A stretch of 64,000 bases of DNA, from assembly GCA_035222895.1 (NCBI GenBank), contig JAVYIG010006861.1, positions 46,629 through 110,628 of the forward strand, written 5' to 3'. Both the position numbers and the translations under genes were made by a program. This DNA is from Strongylocentrotus droebachiensis (Eukaryota; Echinodermata; Echinoidea; Camarodonta; Strongylocentrotidae). Below are positions 44,001-56,299 of the stretch, one piece after another. Each line of letters opens with the position of its first letter. Position 1 is the stretch's first letter. The notes under the pieces are model-generated. The model was not told where the DNA came from. It was given only the letters and a program-made list of their open reading frames with translations, and searched no databases.

Positions 44001-46890
44001 CGAACTAGCCCTTCCGTGAGAAAAAAGAAGGAAACAAAAAAGAAGGAAACAAAAGAAGGAAAAAATGCCTGATCTTGCTGCACCGTTCTCCAGCAATTTA
44101 AGGTACGAGACCGGCTAGAACATCATTCACAGGTGCTCTAGTAAGACAGGTTATACCCTATTTACTAGTTACAGCTAGCCCATGTATCATCCAACCTGAT
44201 ATCCCATAACTCTCAAGGCACCCACAACTATCCATCACCCTGCACGTCGCTGGCTGTACTGTCTACGGCATTACAGTTACAATTGCGAGACAAGAAGTAC
44301 TCAAAATTGGCCAGACTAAAAACTAACTAAACTAAATTCTGGTGAGCCTTTCGATTATTTTGTGAACAGTAAGTACCTGACAAAACTAACCTCTTCACCA
44401 AAATAGCAAGTGACTGGGTGCGCTGTTCACCTATACAGTTTAGGGGACGGGGCCCGGAAGGCTCATTCTTCACAGGACACCGCCTCCTATCAAATGATTA
44501 ACTACCCTATATTCTAGTTAGCCTTACAGCAATAAAAAAGCAAACTAAGTTCCTGACAGAACGAAACTCTACATAAATAAAAATATACAAAAAAGCAAAT
44601 ACAGTGTAAGGGGCGGGGCCCGGTAGGCTCATTATTCACAGGTCACCGTCTCCCAACTAAGAGTTAACTACTCTAAACTTTAAATAGCCCTACATGAAAA
44701 GAAGAAAAATAAAGTTTCTTACAGAACAAGGCTCTACATACATGAGAGAGGAAAAGAAATAAAGCTACTGCCTGGGCGTGCTATTCACCTACAGTTTAAG
44801 GAGCGGGGCCAGGTAGGCTCATTTTTCACAGGTCACCGCCTCTCAGCCAGTAATTAACTACCCTATATTCTAAGTAGCCTTAGAAGAACAAAAAACTAAA
44901 AAAGTTTCTGACAGAAAAAAACTCCACATGAATAAATGAAACAAAGCAACTGATTGGGCGAGTCGTTGAGCCGTCACGAGCATGAAGAGAATGACATGAT
45001 GACACATAGCAAGCACCTTAAACTACGAACTAGCCCTACCGTGAGAAAAAAGAAGGAAACAAAAGAAGGAAAAATGCCTGATCTTGCTGCACCGTTCTCC
45101 AGCAATTTAAGGTACGAGACCGGCTAGAACATCATTCACAGGTGCTCTAGTAAGACAGGTTATACCCTATTTACTAGTTACAGCTAGCCCATGTATCATC
45201 CAACCTGATCTCCCATAACTCTCAAGGCACCCACAACTATCCATCACCCTGCACGTCGCTGGCTGTACTGTCTACGGCATTACAGTAACAATTGCGAGAC
45301 AAGAAGTACTCAAAATTGGCCAGACTAAAAACTAACTAAACTAAATTCTGGTGAGCCTTTCGATTATTTTGTGAACAGTCAGTACCTGATGAAACTAACC
45401 TCTTCACCAAAATAGCAAGTGACTGGGTGCGCTGTTCACCTATACAGTTTAGGGGACGGGGCCCGGAAGGCTCATTCTTCACAGGACACCGCCTCCTATC
45501 AAATGATTAACTACCCTATATTCTAGTTAGCCTTACAGCAATAAAAAAGCAAATTAAGTTCCTGACAGAACGAAACTCTACATAAATAAAAATATACAAA
45601 AAAGCAAATACAGTGTAAGGGGCGGGGCCCGGTAGGCTCATTATTCACAGGTCACCGTCTCCCAACTAAGAGTTAACTACTCTAAACTTTAAATAGCCCT
45701 TCAGAAAGAGAAGAAAAATAAAGTTTCTTACAGAACAAGGCTCTACATACATGAGAGAGGAAAAGAAATAAAGCTACTGCCTGGGCGTGCTATTCACCTA
45801 CAGTTTAAGGAGCGGGGCCAGGTAGGCTCATTATTCACAGGTCACCGCCTCTCAGCCAGTAATTAACTACCCTATATTCTAAGCAGGCTTACAAGAACAA
45901 AAAATAAAAAAGTTTCTGACAGAAAAAAACTCCACATGAATAAATGAAACAAAGCAACTGATTGGGCGAGCCGTTGAGACGTCACGAGCATGAAGAGAAT
46001 GGCATGATGACACATAGCAAGCACCTTAAACTACGAACTAGCCCTTCCGTGAGAAAAAAGAAGGAAACAAAAAAGAAGGAAACAAAAGAAGGAAAAAATG
46101 CCTGATCTTGCTGCACCGTTCTCCAGCAATTTAAGGTACGAGACCGGCTAGAACATCATTCACAGGTGCTCTAGTAAGACAGGTTATACCCTATTTACTA
46201 GTTACAGCTAGCCCATGTATCATCCAACCTGATATCCCATAACTCTCAAGGCACCCACAACTATCCATCACCCTGCACGTCGCTGGCTGTACTGTCTACG
46301 GCATTACAGTAACAATTGCGAGACAAGAAGTACTCAAAATTGGCCAGACTAAAAACTAACTAAACTAAATTCTGGTGAGCCTTTCGATTATTTTGTGAAC
46401 AGTAAGTACCTGACAAAACTAACCTCTTCACCAAAAATAGCAAGTGACTGGGTGCGCTGTTCACCTATAGTTTAGGGGGCGGGGCCCGGTAGGCTCATTC
46501 CTCACAGGACACCGCCTCCCATCAAATGATTAACTACCCTATATTCTAGTTAGCCTTACAGCAATAAAAACATGATTAAGTTCATGACAGAAAAAAACTC
46601 TACATAAAAAAAATATACAAAAAAGCAAATACAGTGTAAGGGGCAGGGCCCGGTAGGCTCATTGTTCACAGGTCACCGTATCCCAACTAAGAGTTAACTA
46701 CTCTAAACTTTAATTAGCTTTACAGAAAAAGAAGAAAAATTAAGTTTCTTACAGAACAGGGCTCTACATACATGAGAGAGGAAAAGAAATAAAGCTACTG
46801 CCTGGGCGTGCTATTCACCTACGGAGCGGGGCCACGTAGGCTCATTTTTCACAGGTCACCGCCTCTCAGCCAGTAATTAACTACCCTATA
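38040..46890. repeat. Higher-order repeat of three satellite units, 3,047 bp
   Basis: Anchor spacings cycle 1009, 1024, 1014 bp, and every anchor from 37984 to 43064 has a partner exactly 3,047 bp further on. Variant words recur at the same interval: CACCAAAAATAGC near 40336, 43385 and 46434, and GCAAACTAAGTTCC near 38448, 41495 and 44542. About 2.9 copies are present. I noted only isolated differences, such as C versus G near 41621. This is either a very recent segmental amplification or an assembly repeat. Confidence 0.9.
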
Positions 46891-49800
46891 TTCTAAGTAG
46901 CCTTAGAAGAACAAAAAACTAAAAAAGTTTCTGACAGAAAAAAACTCCACATGAATAAATGAAACAAAGCAACTGATTGGGCGAGTCGTTGAGACGTCAC
47001 GAGCATGAAGAGAATGGCATGATGACACATAGCAAGCACCTTAAACTACGAACTAGCCCTTCCGTGAGAAAAAAGAAGGAAACAAAAAAGAAGGAAACAA
47101 AAGAAGGAAAAAATGCCTGATCTTGCTGCACCGTTCTCCAGCAATTTAAGGTACGAGACCGGCTAGAACATCATTCACAGGTGCTCTAGTAAGACAGGTT
47201 ATACCCTATTTACTAGTTACAGCTAGCCCATGTATCATCCAACCTGATATCCCATAACTCTCAAGGCACCCACAACTATCCATCACCCTGCACGTCGCTG
47301 GCTGTACTGTCTACGGCATTACAGTAACAATTGCGAGACAAGAAGTACTCAAAATTGGCCAGACTAAAAACTAACTAAACTAAATTCTGGTGAGCCTTTC
47401 GATTATTTTGTGAACAGTAAGTACCTGACAAAACTAACCTCTTCACCAAAAATAGCAAGTGACTGGTTGCGCTGTTCACCTATAGTTTAGGGGGCGGGGC
47501 CCGGTAGGCTCATTCCTCACAGGACACCGCCTCCCATCAAATGATTAACTACCCGATATTCTAGTTAGCCTTACAGCAATAAAAACATGATTAAGTTCAT
47601 GACAGAAAAAAACTCTACATAAAAAAAAATATACAAAAAAGCAAATACAGTGTAAGGGGCAGGGCCCGGTAGGCTCATTGTTCACAGGTCACCGTATCCC
47701 AACTAAGAGTTAACTACTCTAAACTTTAATTAGCTTTACAGAAAAAGAAGAAAAATTAAGTTTCTTACAGAACAGGGCTCTACATACATGAGAGAGGAAA
47801 AGAAATAAAGCTACTGCCTGGGCGTGCTATTCACCTACGGAGCGGGGCCACGTAGGCTCATTTTTCACAGGTCACCGCCTCTCAGCCAGTAATTAACTAC
47901 CCTATATTCTAAGCAGCCTTACAAGAACAAAAAATAAAAAAGTTTCTGACAGAAAAAAACTCCACATGAATAAATGAAACAAAGCAACTGATTGGGCGAG
48001 CCGTTGAGCCGTCACGAGCATGAAGAGAATGGCATGATGACACATAGCAAGCACCTTAAACTACGAACTAGCCCTTCCGTGAGAAAAAAGAAGGAAACAA
48101 AAAAGAAGGAAACAAAAGAAGGAAAAAATGCCTGATCTTGCTGCACCGTTCTCCAGCAATTTAAGGTACGAGACCGGCTAGAACATCATTCACAGGTGCT
48201 CTAGTAAGACAGGTTATACCCTATTTACTAGTTACAGCTAGCCCATGTATCATCCAACCTGATATCCCATAACTCTCAAGGCACCCACAACTATCCATCA
48301 CCCTGCACGTCGCTGGCTGTACTGTCTACGGCATTACAGTTACAATTGCGAGACAAGAAGTACTCAAAATTGGCCAGACTAAAAACTAACTAAACTAAAT
48401 TCTGGTGAGCCTTTCGATTATTTTGTGAACAGTAAGTACCTGACAAAACTAACCTCTTCACCAAAAATAGCAAGTGACTGGGTGCGCTGTTCACCTATAG
48501 TTTAGGGGGCGGGGCCCGGTAGGCTCATTACTCACAGGACACCGCCTCCTATCAAATGATTAACTACCCTATATTCTAGTTAGCCTTACAGCAATAAAAA
48601 CATAATTAAGTTCATGACAGAAAAAAACTCTACATAAAAAAAATATACAAAAAGGCAACTACAGTTTCAGGGGCGGGGCCCGGTAGGCTCATTGTTCACA
48701 GGTCACCGTATCCCAACTAAGAGTTAACTACTCTAAACTTTAATTAGCTTTACAGAAAAAGAAGAAAAATTAAGTTTCTTACAGAACAGGGCTCTACATA
48801 CATGAGAGAGGAAAAGAAATAAAGCTACTGCCTGGGCGTGCTATTCACCTACGGAGCGGGGCCACGTAGGCTCATTTTTCACAGGTCACCGCCTCTCAGC
48901 CAGTAATTAACTACCCTATATTCTAAGCAGCCTTACAAGAACAAAAAATAAAAAAGTTTCTGACAGAAAAAAACTCCACATGAATAAATGAAACAAAGCA
49001 ACTGATTGGGCGAGCCGTTGAGCCGTCACGAGCATGAAGAGAATGGCATGATGACACATAGCAAGCACCTTAAACTACGAACTAGCCCTTCCGTGAGAAA
49101 AAAGAAGGAAACAAAAAAGAAGGAAACAAAAGAAGGAAAAAATGCCTGATCTTGCTGCACCGTTCTCCAGCAATTTAAGGTACGAGACCGGCTAGAACAT
49201 CATTCACAGGTGCTCTAGTAAGACAGGTTATACCCTATTTACTAGTTACAGCTAGCCCATGTATCATCCAACCTGATATCCCATAACTCTCAAGGCACCC
49301 ACAACTATCCATCACCCTGCACGTCGCTGGCTGTACTGTCTACGGCATTACAGTTACAATTGCGAGACAAGAAGTACTCAAAATTGGCCAGACTAAAAAC
49401 TAACTAAACTAAATTCTGGTGAGCCTTTCGATTATTTTGTGAACAGTAAGTACCTGACAAAACTAACCTCTTCACCAAAAATAGCAAGTGACTGGGTGCG
49501 CTGTTCACCTATAGTTTAGGGGGCGGGGCCCGGTAGGCTCATTACTCACAGGACACCGCCTCCTATCAAATGATTAACTACCCTATATTCTAGTTAGCCT
49601 TACAGCAATAAAAACATAATTAAGTTCATGACAGAAAAAAACTCTACATAAAAAAAATATACAAAAAAGCAACTACAGTTTCAGGGGCGGGGCCCGGTAG
49701 GCTCATTGTTCACAGGTCACCGTCTCCCAACTAAGAGTTACCTACTCTAAACTTTAATTAGCTTTACAGAAAAAGAAGAAAAATAAAGTTTCTTACAGAA

Positions 49801-51537
49801 CAAGGCTCTACATACATGAGAGAGGTAAGAAATAAAGCTACTGCCTGGGCGTGCTATTCACCTACAGTTTAAGGAGCGGGGCCAGGTAGGCTCATTTTTC
49901 ACAGGTCACCGCCTCTCAGCCAGTAATTAACTACCCTATATTCTAAGTAGCCTTACAAGAACAAAAAATAAAAAAGTTTCTGACAGAAAAAAACTCCACA
50001 TGAATAAATGAAACAAAGCAACTGATTGGGCGAGCCGTTGAGCCGTCACGAGCATGAAGAGAATGGCATGGTGACACATAGCAAGCACCTTAAACTACGA
50101 ATTAGCCCTACCGTGAGAAAAAGAAAGAAAAAAAAGAAGGAAAAAATGCCTGATCTTGCTGCACCGTTCTCCAGCAATTTAAGGTACGAGACCGGCTAGA
50201 ACATCATTCACAGGTGCTCTAGTAAGACAGGTTATACCCTATTTACTAGTTACAGCTAGCCCATGTATCATCCAACCTGATCTCCCATAACTCTCAAGGC
50301 ACCCACAACTATCCATCACCCTGCACGTCGCTGGCTGTACTGTCTACGGCATTACAGTAAAAATTGCGAGACAAGAAGTACTCAAAATTGGCCAGACTAA
50401 AAACTAACTAAACTAAATTCTGGTGAGCCTTTCGATTATTTTGTGAACAGTCAGCACCTGACAAAACTAACCTCTTCACCAAAATAGCAAGTGACTGGGT
50501 GCGCTGTTCACCTATACAGTTTAGGGGACGGGCCCTGAAGGCTCATTCCTCACAGGACACCGCCTCCCATCAAATGCTTAACTACCCTATATTCTAGTTA
50601 GCCTTACAGCAATAAAAACATAATTCAGTTCATGACAGAAAAAAACTCTACATAAAAAAAATTAAAAAGCAACTACAGTTTCAGGGGCGGGGCCCGGTAG
50701 GCTCATTATTCACAGGTCACCGCCTCCCAACTAAGAGTAAACTACTCTAAACTTTAATTAGCCCTACAGAAAAAGAAGAAAAATAAAGTTTCTTACAGAA
50801 CAAGGCTCTACATACATGAGAGAGGAAAAGAAATAAAGCTACTGCCTGGGCGTGCTATTCACCTACAGTTTAAGGAGCGGGGCCAGGTAGGCTCATTATT
50901 CACAGGTCACCGCCTCTCAGCCAATAATTAACTACCCTATATTCTAAGTAGCCTTTCAAGAACAAAAAAACTAAAAAGGTTTCTGACAGAAAAAAACTCC
51001 ACATGAATAAATGAAACAAAGCAACTGATTAGGCTAGCCGTTGAGCCGTCACGAGCATGAAGAGAATGGCATGATGACACATAGCAAGCACCTTAAACTA
51101 CGAACTAGCCCTACCGTGAGAAAAAAGAAGGAAACAAAAAAGAAGGAAACAAAAGAAGGAAAAAAATGCCTGATCTTGCTGCACCGTTCTCCAGCAATTT
51201 AAGGTACGAGACCGGCTAGAACATCATTCACAGGTGCTCTAGTAAGACAGGTTATACCCTATTTACTAGTTACAGCTAGCCCATGTATCATCCAACCTGA
51301 TCTCCCATAACTCTCAAAGCACCCACAACTATCCATCACCCTGCACGTCGCTGGCTGTACTGTCTACGGCATTACAGTCACAATTGCGAGACAAGAAGTA
51401 CTCAAAATTGGCCAGACTAAAAACTAACTAAACTAAATTCTGGTGAGCCTTTCGATTATTTTGTGAACAGTCAGTACCTGACAAAACTAACCTCTTCACC
51501 AAAATAGCAAGTGACTGGGTGCGCTGTTCACCTATAC

Positions 51538-52499
51538 CACGGGTGGCCAACCTTTTAAAGCTCGCGGGCCACAGCTAACGATTGGCATAACTTGGCGGGC
51601 CGTAGGTAGCCCCCCCCCCCCCCCACGCAATTTCCCCCCCCCCCCAAAAAAAAAAAAAAAAATAGGCAAACAACAAATTCAGTGGGAAAAAAAATCAGAC
51701 TTACTTTTTTAGTGTGATTTCTGGGGTTGCATCTCATTGAACGCGGTGTAAAGAAAAGTGTACTATCCAGTTTAACATTAGGACTCATGAGAAAATTCAA
51801 CGGCTGGAGAAAAGGGCTGTAATTTTCAAACCCGGGGGCGGGGAGGGTACTCAGATTTGGTTTGGTCGGGGGTGTGCCGCTCAAGCCTCGAAACCCCATT
51901 TTAAAGGGTCATTAGGGGGGATTTTCTCGAATTAAGGCACATTTTTCACAATTTTCGGGTGTTTGGGGGTGTTTGCCATGCAAATACCCGAAAATTTCGA
52001 AAATTTTGAAAAACACAAACTCATTTTTAATGGTATTTTTGTCCAAAATGGGAACCATGTTTAGTGACTGTTCGTGGAAAAAGTCACCTATTAGAGCGGC
52101 ACACCCGTATGTTTTAATCCCCGGGGTATCAAGACAGGTATGGCATTTCAAACATATTTCTCGATACACAACATTAGTATATTTGCAAACGTTACTGCGG
52201 AAATTACAAACTGAAATTAACACGGCGAGTAATGTTAATGTTGTTAATGTAATGTAATGGGAGGGAATTTGAGGAGTTTGTTTCAACCAAGTAACGAGTC
52301 AATATGTTGTGAATAATGAAAACAAATTATGGAAATAGAAATAGCTGTGTGTAAATGTTTTACCCTATTTCATCGATGCTATGCGGGCCCCTTTTCATTT
52401 ATGAGCATTTTTTGTATTACTTTTTCAATGCTCCGCGGGCCGCACCAAAAGAGCTCGCGGGCCGCATGCGGCCCGCGGGCCGCGGGTTGGCCACCCGTG
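51538..52499. mobile_element. hAT-type MITE, 962 bp, in the satellite
   Basis: Perfect 15-bp inverted termini CACGGGTGGCCAACC / GGTTGGCCACCCGTG are flanked by the 8-bp duplication ACCTATAC (51530-51537 and 52500-52507), which is satellite sequence. The right end is rich in GCGGGCCGC words, as in many animal hAT MITEs. C- and A-runs lie at 51610-51662. No transposase frame is present; the open frames inside are short and unsupported. Confidence 0.9.
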
Positions 52500-52507
52500 A
52501 CCTATAC

Positions 52508-53039
52508 AGTTTAGGGGACGGGCCCTGAAGGCTCATTCTTCACAGGACACCGCCTCCTATCAAATGATTAACAATTGCGAGACAAGAAGTACTCAAAATT
52601 GGCCAGACTAAAAACTAACTAAACTAAATTCTGGTGAGCCTTTCGATTATTTTGTGAACAGTAAGTACCTGACAAAACTAACCTCTTCACCAAAAATAGC
52701 AAGTGACTGGGTGCGCTGTTCACCTATAGTTTAGGGGGCGGGGCCCGGTAGGCTCATTCCTCACAGGACACCGCCTCCTATCAAATGATTAACTACCCTA
52801 TATTCTAGTTAGCCTTACAGCAATAAAAACATAATTAAGTTCATGACAGAAAAAAACTCTACATAAAAAAAAAATATACAAAAAAGCAACTACAGTTTCA
52901 GGGGCGGGGCCCGGTAGGCTCATTGTTCACAGGTCACCGTCTCCCAACTAAGAGTTACCTACTCTAAACTTTAATTAGCTTTACAGAAAAAGAAGAAAAA
53001 TAAAGTTTCTTACAGAACAAGGCTCTACATACATGAGAG
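52508..53039. repeat. Truncated and rejoined satellite units
   Basis: After the hAT insertion the satellite resumes, but at about 52570 GATTAAC jumps directly to AATTGCGAGACAAG, skipping most of a unit. A recombination breakpoint near the insertion explains part of the long anchor gap 51179-53826. Confidence 0.75.
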
Positions 53040-53464
53040 CAGTGGCGTACGCAGGATTTTGTCAAGGGGGGGGGGGGTTTAAAACTCGGTTCCAACATTT
53101 CCCAACGACTCAGGAAAATTTGAAAATCGCGCCGGCCAAAAAGTCGCTCAGTGGGGGGGGGGGGGGGGGGGGGGGGGGGGTAAGCGGACACTTTTTTTTG
53201 GGGGGGGGGGAGTCCAAAAAAAATCGCAACGACTCAGCCAGCCGAAAAGTCGCTCAGTGGGGGGGGGGGGGGAGGGTAAGCGGACACTTTTTTTTTTTTT
53301 TTTTTGGAGTCCAAAAAAAATCGTAACGACTCAGCCAGCCGAAAAGTCGCTCAGTGGGGGGCGGGGGGGGGGGGGTTTAGGGATATTTAAGGGGGGTTTA
53401 CACACATAAAAATACCAAAGGGGGGGGGTTAACCCCCCGAACCCTCCCCCTGCGTACGCGCCTG
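53040..53464. mobile_element. Poly-G hAT-type MITE, 425 bp, in the satellite
   Basis: Termini CAGTGGCGTACGCAGG and CCTGCGTACGCGCCTG are flanked by the 8-bp duplication CATGAGAG (53032-53039 and 53465-53472). The interior has long G-runs (one of about 28 G) between repeated words such as AAAGTCGCTCAGTGGGG and TAAGCGGACAC. This is the complete reference copy for the fragment at 437-683. Confidence 0.9.
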
Positions 53465-56299
53465 CATGAGAGAGGAAAAGAAATAAAGCTACTGCCTGGG
53501 CGTGCTATTCACCTACAGTTTAAGGAGCGGGGCCAGGTAGGCTCATTTTTCACAGGTCACCGCCTCTCAGCCAGTAATTAACTACCCTATATTCTAAGTA
53601 GCCTTACAAGAACAAAAAATAAAAAAGTTTCTGACAGAAAAAAACTCCACATGAATAAATGAAACAAAGCAACTGATTGGGCGAGCCGTTGAGCCGTCAC
53701 GAGCATGAAGAGAATAGCATGGTGACACATAGCAAGCACCTTAAACTACGAACTAGCCCTACCGTGAGAAAAAAGAAGGAAACAAAAAGAAGGAAACAAA
53801 AGAAGGAAAAAAATGCCTGATCTTGCTGCACCGTTCTCCAGCAATTTAAGGTACGAGACCGGCTAGAACATCATTCACAGGTGCTCTAGTAAGACAGGTT
53901 ATACCCTATTTACTAGTTACAGCTAGCCCATGTATCATCCAACCTGATCTCCCATAACTCTCAAAGCACCCACAACTATCCATCACCCTGCACGTCGCTG
54001 GCTGTACTGTCTACGGCATTACAGTCACAATTGCGAGACAAGAAGTACTCAAAATTGGCCAGACTAAAAACTAACTAAACTAAATTCTGGTGAGCCTTTC
54101 GATTATTTTGTGAACAGTCAGTACCTGACAAAACTAACCTCTTCACCAAAATAGCAAGTGACTGGGTGCGCTGTTCACCTATACAGTTTAGGGGACGGGC
54201 CCTGAAGGCTCATTCCTCACAGGACACCGCCTCCCATCAAATGCTTAACTACCCTATATTCTAGTTAGCCTTACAGCAATAAAAACATAATTCAGTTCAT
54301 GACAGAAAAAAACTCTACATAAAAAAAATTAAAAAGCAACTACAGTTTCAGGGGCGGGGCCCGGTAGGCTCATTATTCACAGGTCACCGCCTCCCAACTA
54401 AGAGTAAACTACTCTAAACTTTAATTAGCCCTACAGAAAAAGAAGAAAAATAAAGTTTCTTACAGAACAAGGCTCTACATACATGAGAGAGGAAAAGAAA
54501 TAAAGCTACTGCCTGGGCGTGCTATTCACCTACAGTTTAAGGAGCGGGGCCAGGTAGGCTCATTATTCACAGGTCACCGCCTCTCAGCCAGTAATTAACT
54601 ACCCTATATTCTAAGCAGGCTTACAAGAACAAAAAATAAAAAAGTTTCTGACAGATAAAAACTCCACATGAATAAATGAAACAAAGCAACTGATTGGGCG
54701 AGCCGTTGAGCCGTCACGAGCATGCAGAGAATGGCATGATGACACATAGCAAGCACCTTAAACTACGAACTAGCCCTACAGTGAGAAAAAAGAAGGAAAC
54801 AAAAAAGAAGGAAACAAAAGAAGGAAAAAAATGCCTGATCTTGATGCACCATTCTCCAGCAATTTAAGGTACGAGACCGGCTAGAACATCATTCACAGGT
54901 GCTCTAGTAAGACAGGTTGTACCCTATTTACTAGTTACAGCTAGCCCATGTATCATCCAACCTGATCTCCCATAACTCTCAAGGCACCCACAACTATCCA
55001 TCACCCTGCACGTCGCTGGCTGTACTGTCTACGGCATTACAGTAACAATTGCGAGACAAGAAGAACTCAAAATTGGCCAGACTAAAAACTAACTAAACTA
55101 AATTCTGGTGAGCCTTTCGATTATTTTGTGAACAGTCAGCACCTGACAAAACTAACCTCTTCACCAAAATAGCAAGTGACTGGGTGCGCTGTTCACCTAT
55201 ACAGTTTAGGGGACGGGCCCTGAAGGCTCATTCTTCACAGGACACCGCCTCCTATCAAATGATTAACTACCCTTTATTCTAGTTAGCCTTACAGCAATAA
55301 AAAAGCAAATTAAGTTCCTGACAGAACGAAACTCTACATAAATAAAAATATACAAAAAAGCAAATACAGTGAGCCATCACGAGCATGAAGAGAATGGCAT
55401 GATGACACATAGCAAGCACCTTAAACTACGAACTAGCCCTACCGTGAGAAAAAAGAAGGAAACAAAACAGAAGGAAACAAAAGAAGGAAAAATGCCTGAT
55501 CTTGCTCAAAATTGGCCAGACTAAAAACTAACTAAACTAAATTCTGGTGAGCCTTTCGATTATTTTGTGAACAGTCAGTCTGGGCGCGCCGTTCACCTAC
55601 AGTTGAAGGGACGGGGCCCGGTAGGCTTATTATTCAAGGGTCACCGTCTCCCAGCTAAGAGTTATCTACACTAACTTCTAATTCGCCTCACAGAAAAAGA
55701 AGAAAAGTTAAGTCTCTTACAGAACAAAGCTCTGAATAAATAAGAGAAGAAAAGAAAAAAGCTACTGGCCTGGCGTACCGTTCACGTACAGTTTAAGGGG
55801 CGGGGCCCGGTAGGCTCATTATTCACAGGATACCGTATCCCAGCCAGTAAAACTATCCTATATTTTAGTTAGCCTTACAACATCAAAAAATGATTAAGTT
55901 TCTGACAGAAAAAAGGTCTACATAAATAAAAGTATAACAAAGCAACTGACTGGGTCTGCCTTTCACCTACAGTTAATGGGACGGGCCCGATAGGCTCGTT
56001 ATTCACTGGATAACGTCTCCCAGCCAGTAATTAACTACCCTAATTAGCCTCACAGAAAAAGAAGGGAAAAAAAGGAAGTTTCTTACAGAACTAAGCTCTG
56101 CATATAAGAGAAGAAAAAGAGAGCTACTGACTGGGCGTGCCGTTCACCTACAGTCTAAAGGGCGTGGCCCGGTAGGCTCAGTTTTCATAGAACACCGTCT
56201 CCCAGTCCCCAGCCAGTGTCTAACTACACTAAGTTCTAATGAGCCTTACAGAAAAAAAGAATAAAAGGGAATCGAGTACATGACTGAACCACGCTCAAC

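Larger units (their letters stand above)
34940..56290. repeat. Major satellite array, unit of about 1.01 kb
   Basis: A fixed anchor (CTGCACCGTTCTCCAGC) occurs at 35121, 36131, 37141, 37984, 38993, 40017, 41031, 42040, 43064, 44078, 45087, 46111, 47126, 48141, 49155, 50159, 51179, 53826 and (with changes) about 54844. Spacing is 1,004-1,024 bp, apart from one 843-bp unit and one 2,647-bp gap with inserted elements and a truncated unit. Each unit has a unique part (anchor to TTTCGATTATTTTGTGAAC) plus three sub-repeats of about 167-180 bp sharing TTCACCTA-CAGTTTA, GGGGC-GGTAGGCTCATT, TCACAGG-CACCG and CTACCCTATATTCTA. Units in the middle are nearly identical, while both edges (34.66-34.75, 55.5-56.28 and 57.46-57.9 kb) are strongly diverged, as expected from homogenisation by unequal exchange. 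No coding frame is kept. Function unknown. Confidence 0.95.

Noticed and set aside
51555..52286. Genes inside the 962-bp hAT element
   Set aside because: The frames are short, overlap on opposite strands and show no transposase motif.
34940..56290. CRISPR array or rDNA-type tandem genes
   Set aside because: The unit is about 1 kb without unique spacers, has no coding or rRNA-like sequence, and the organism is eukaryotic.
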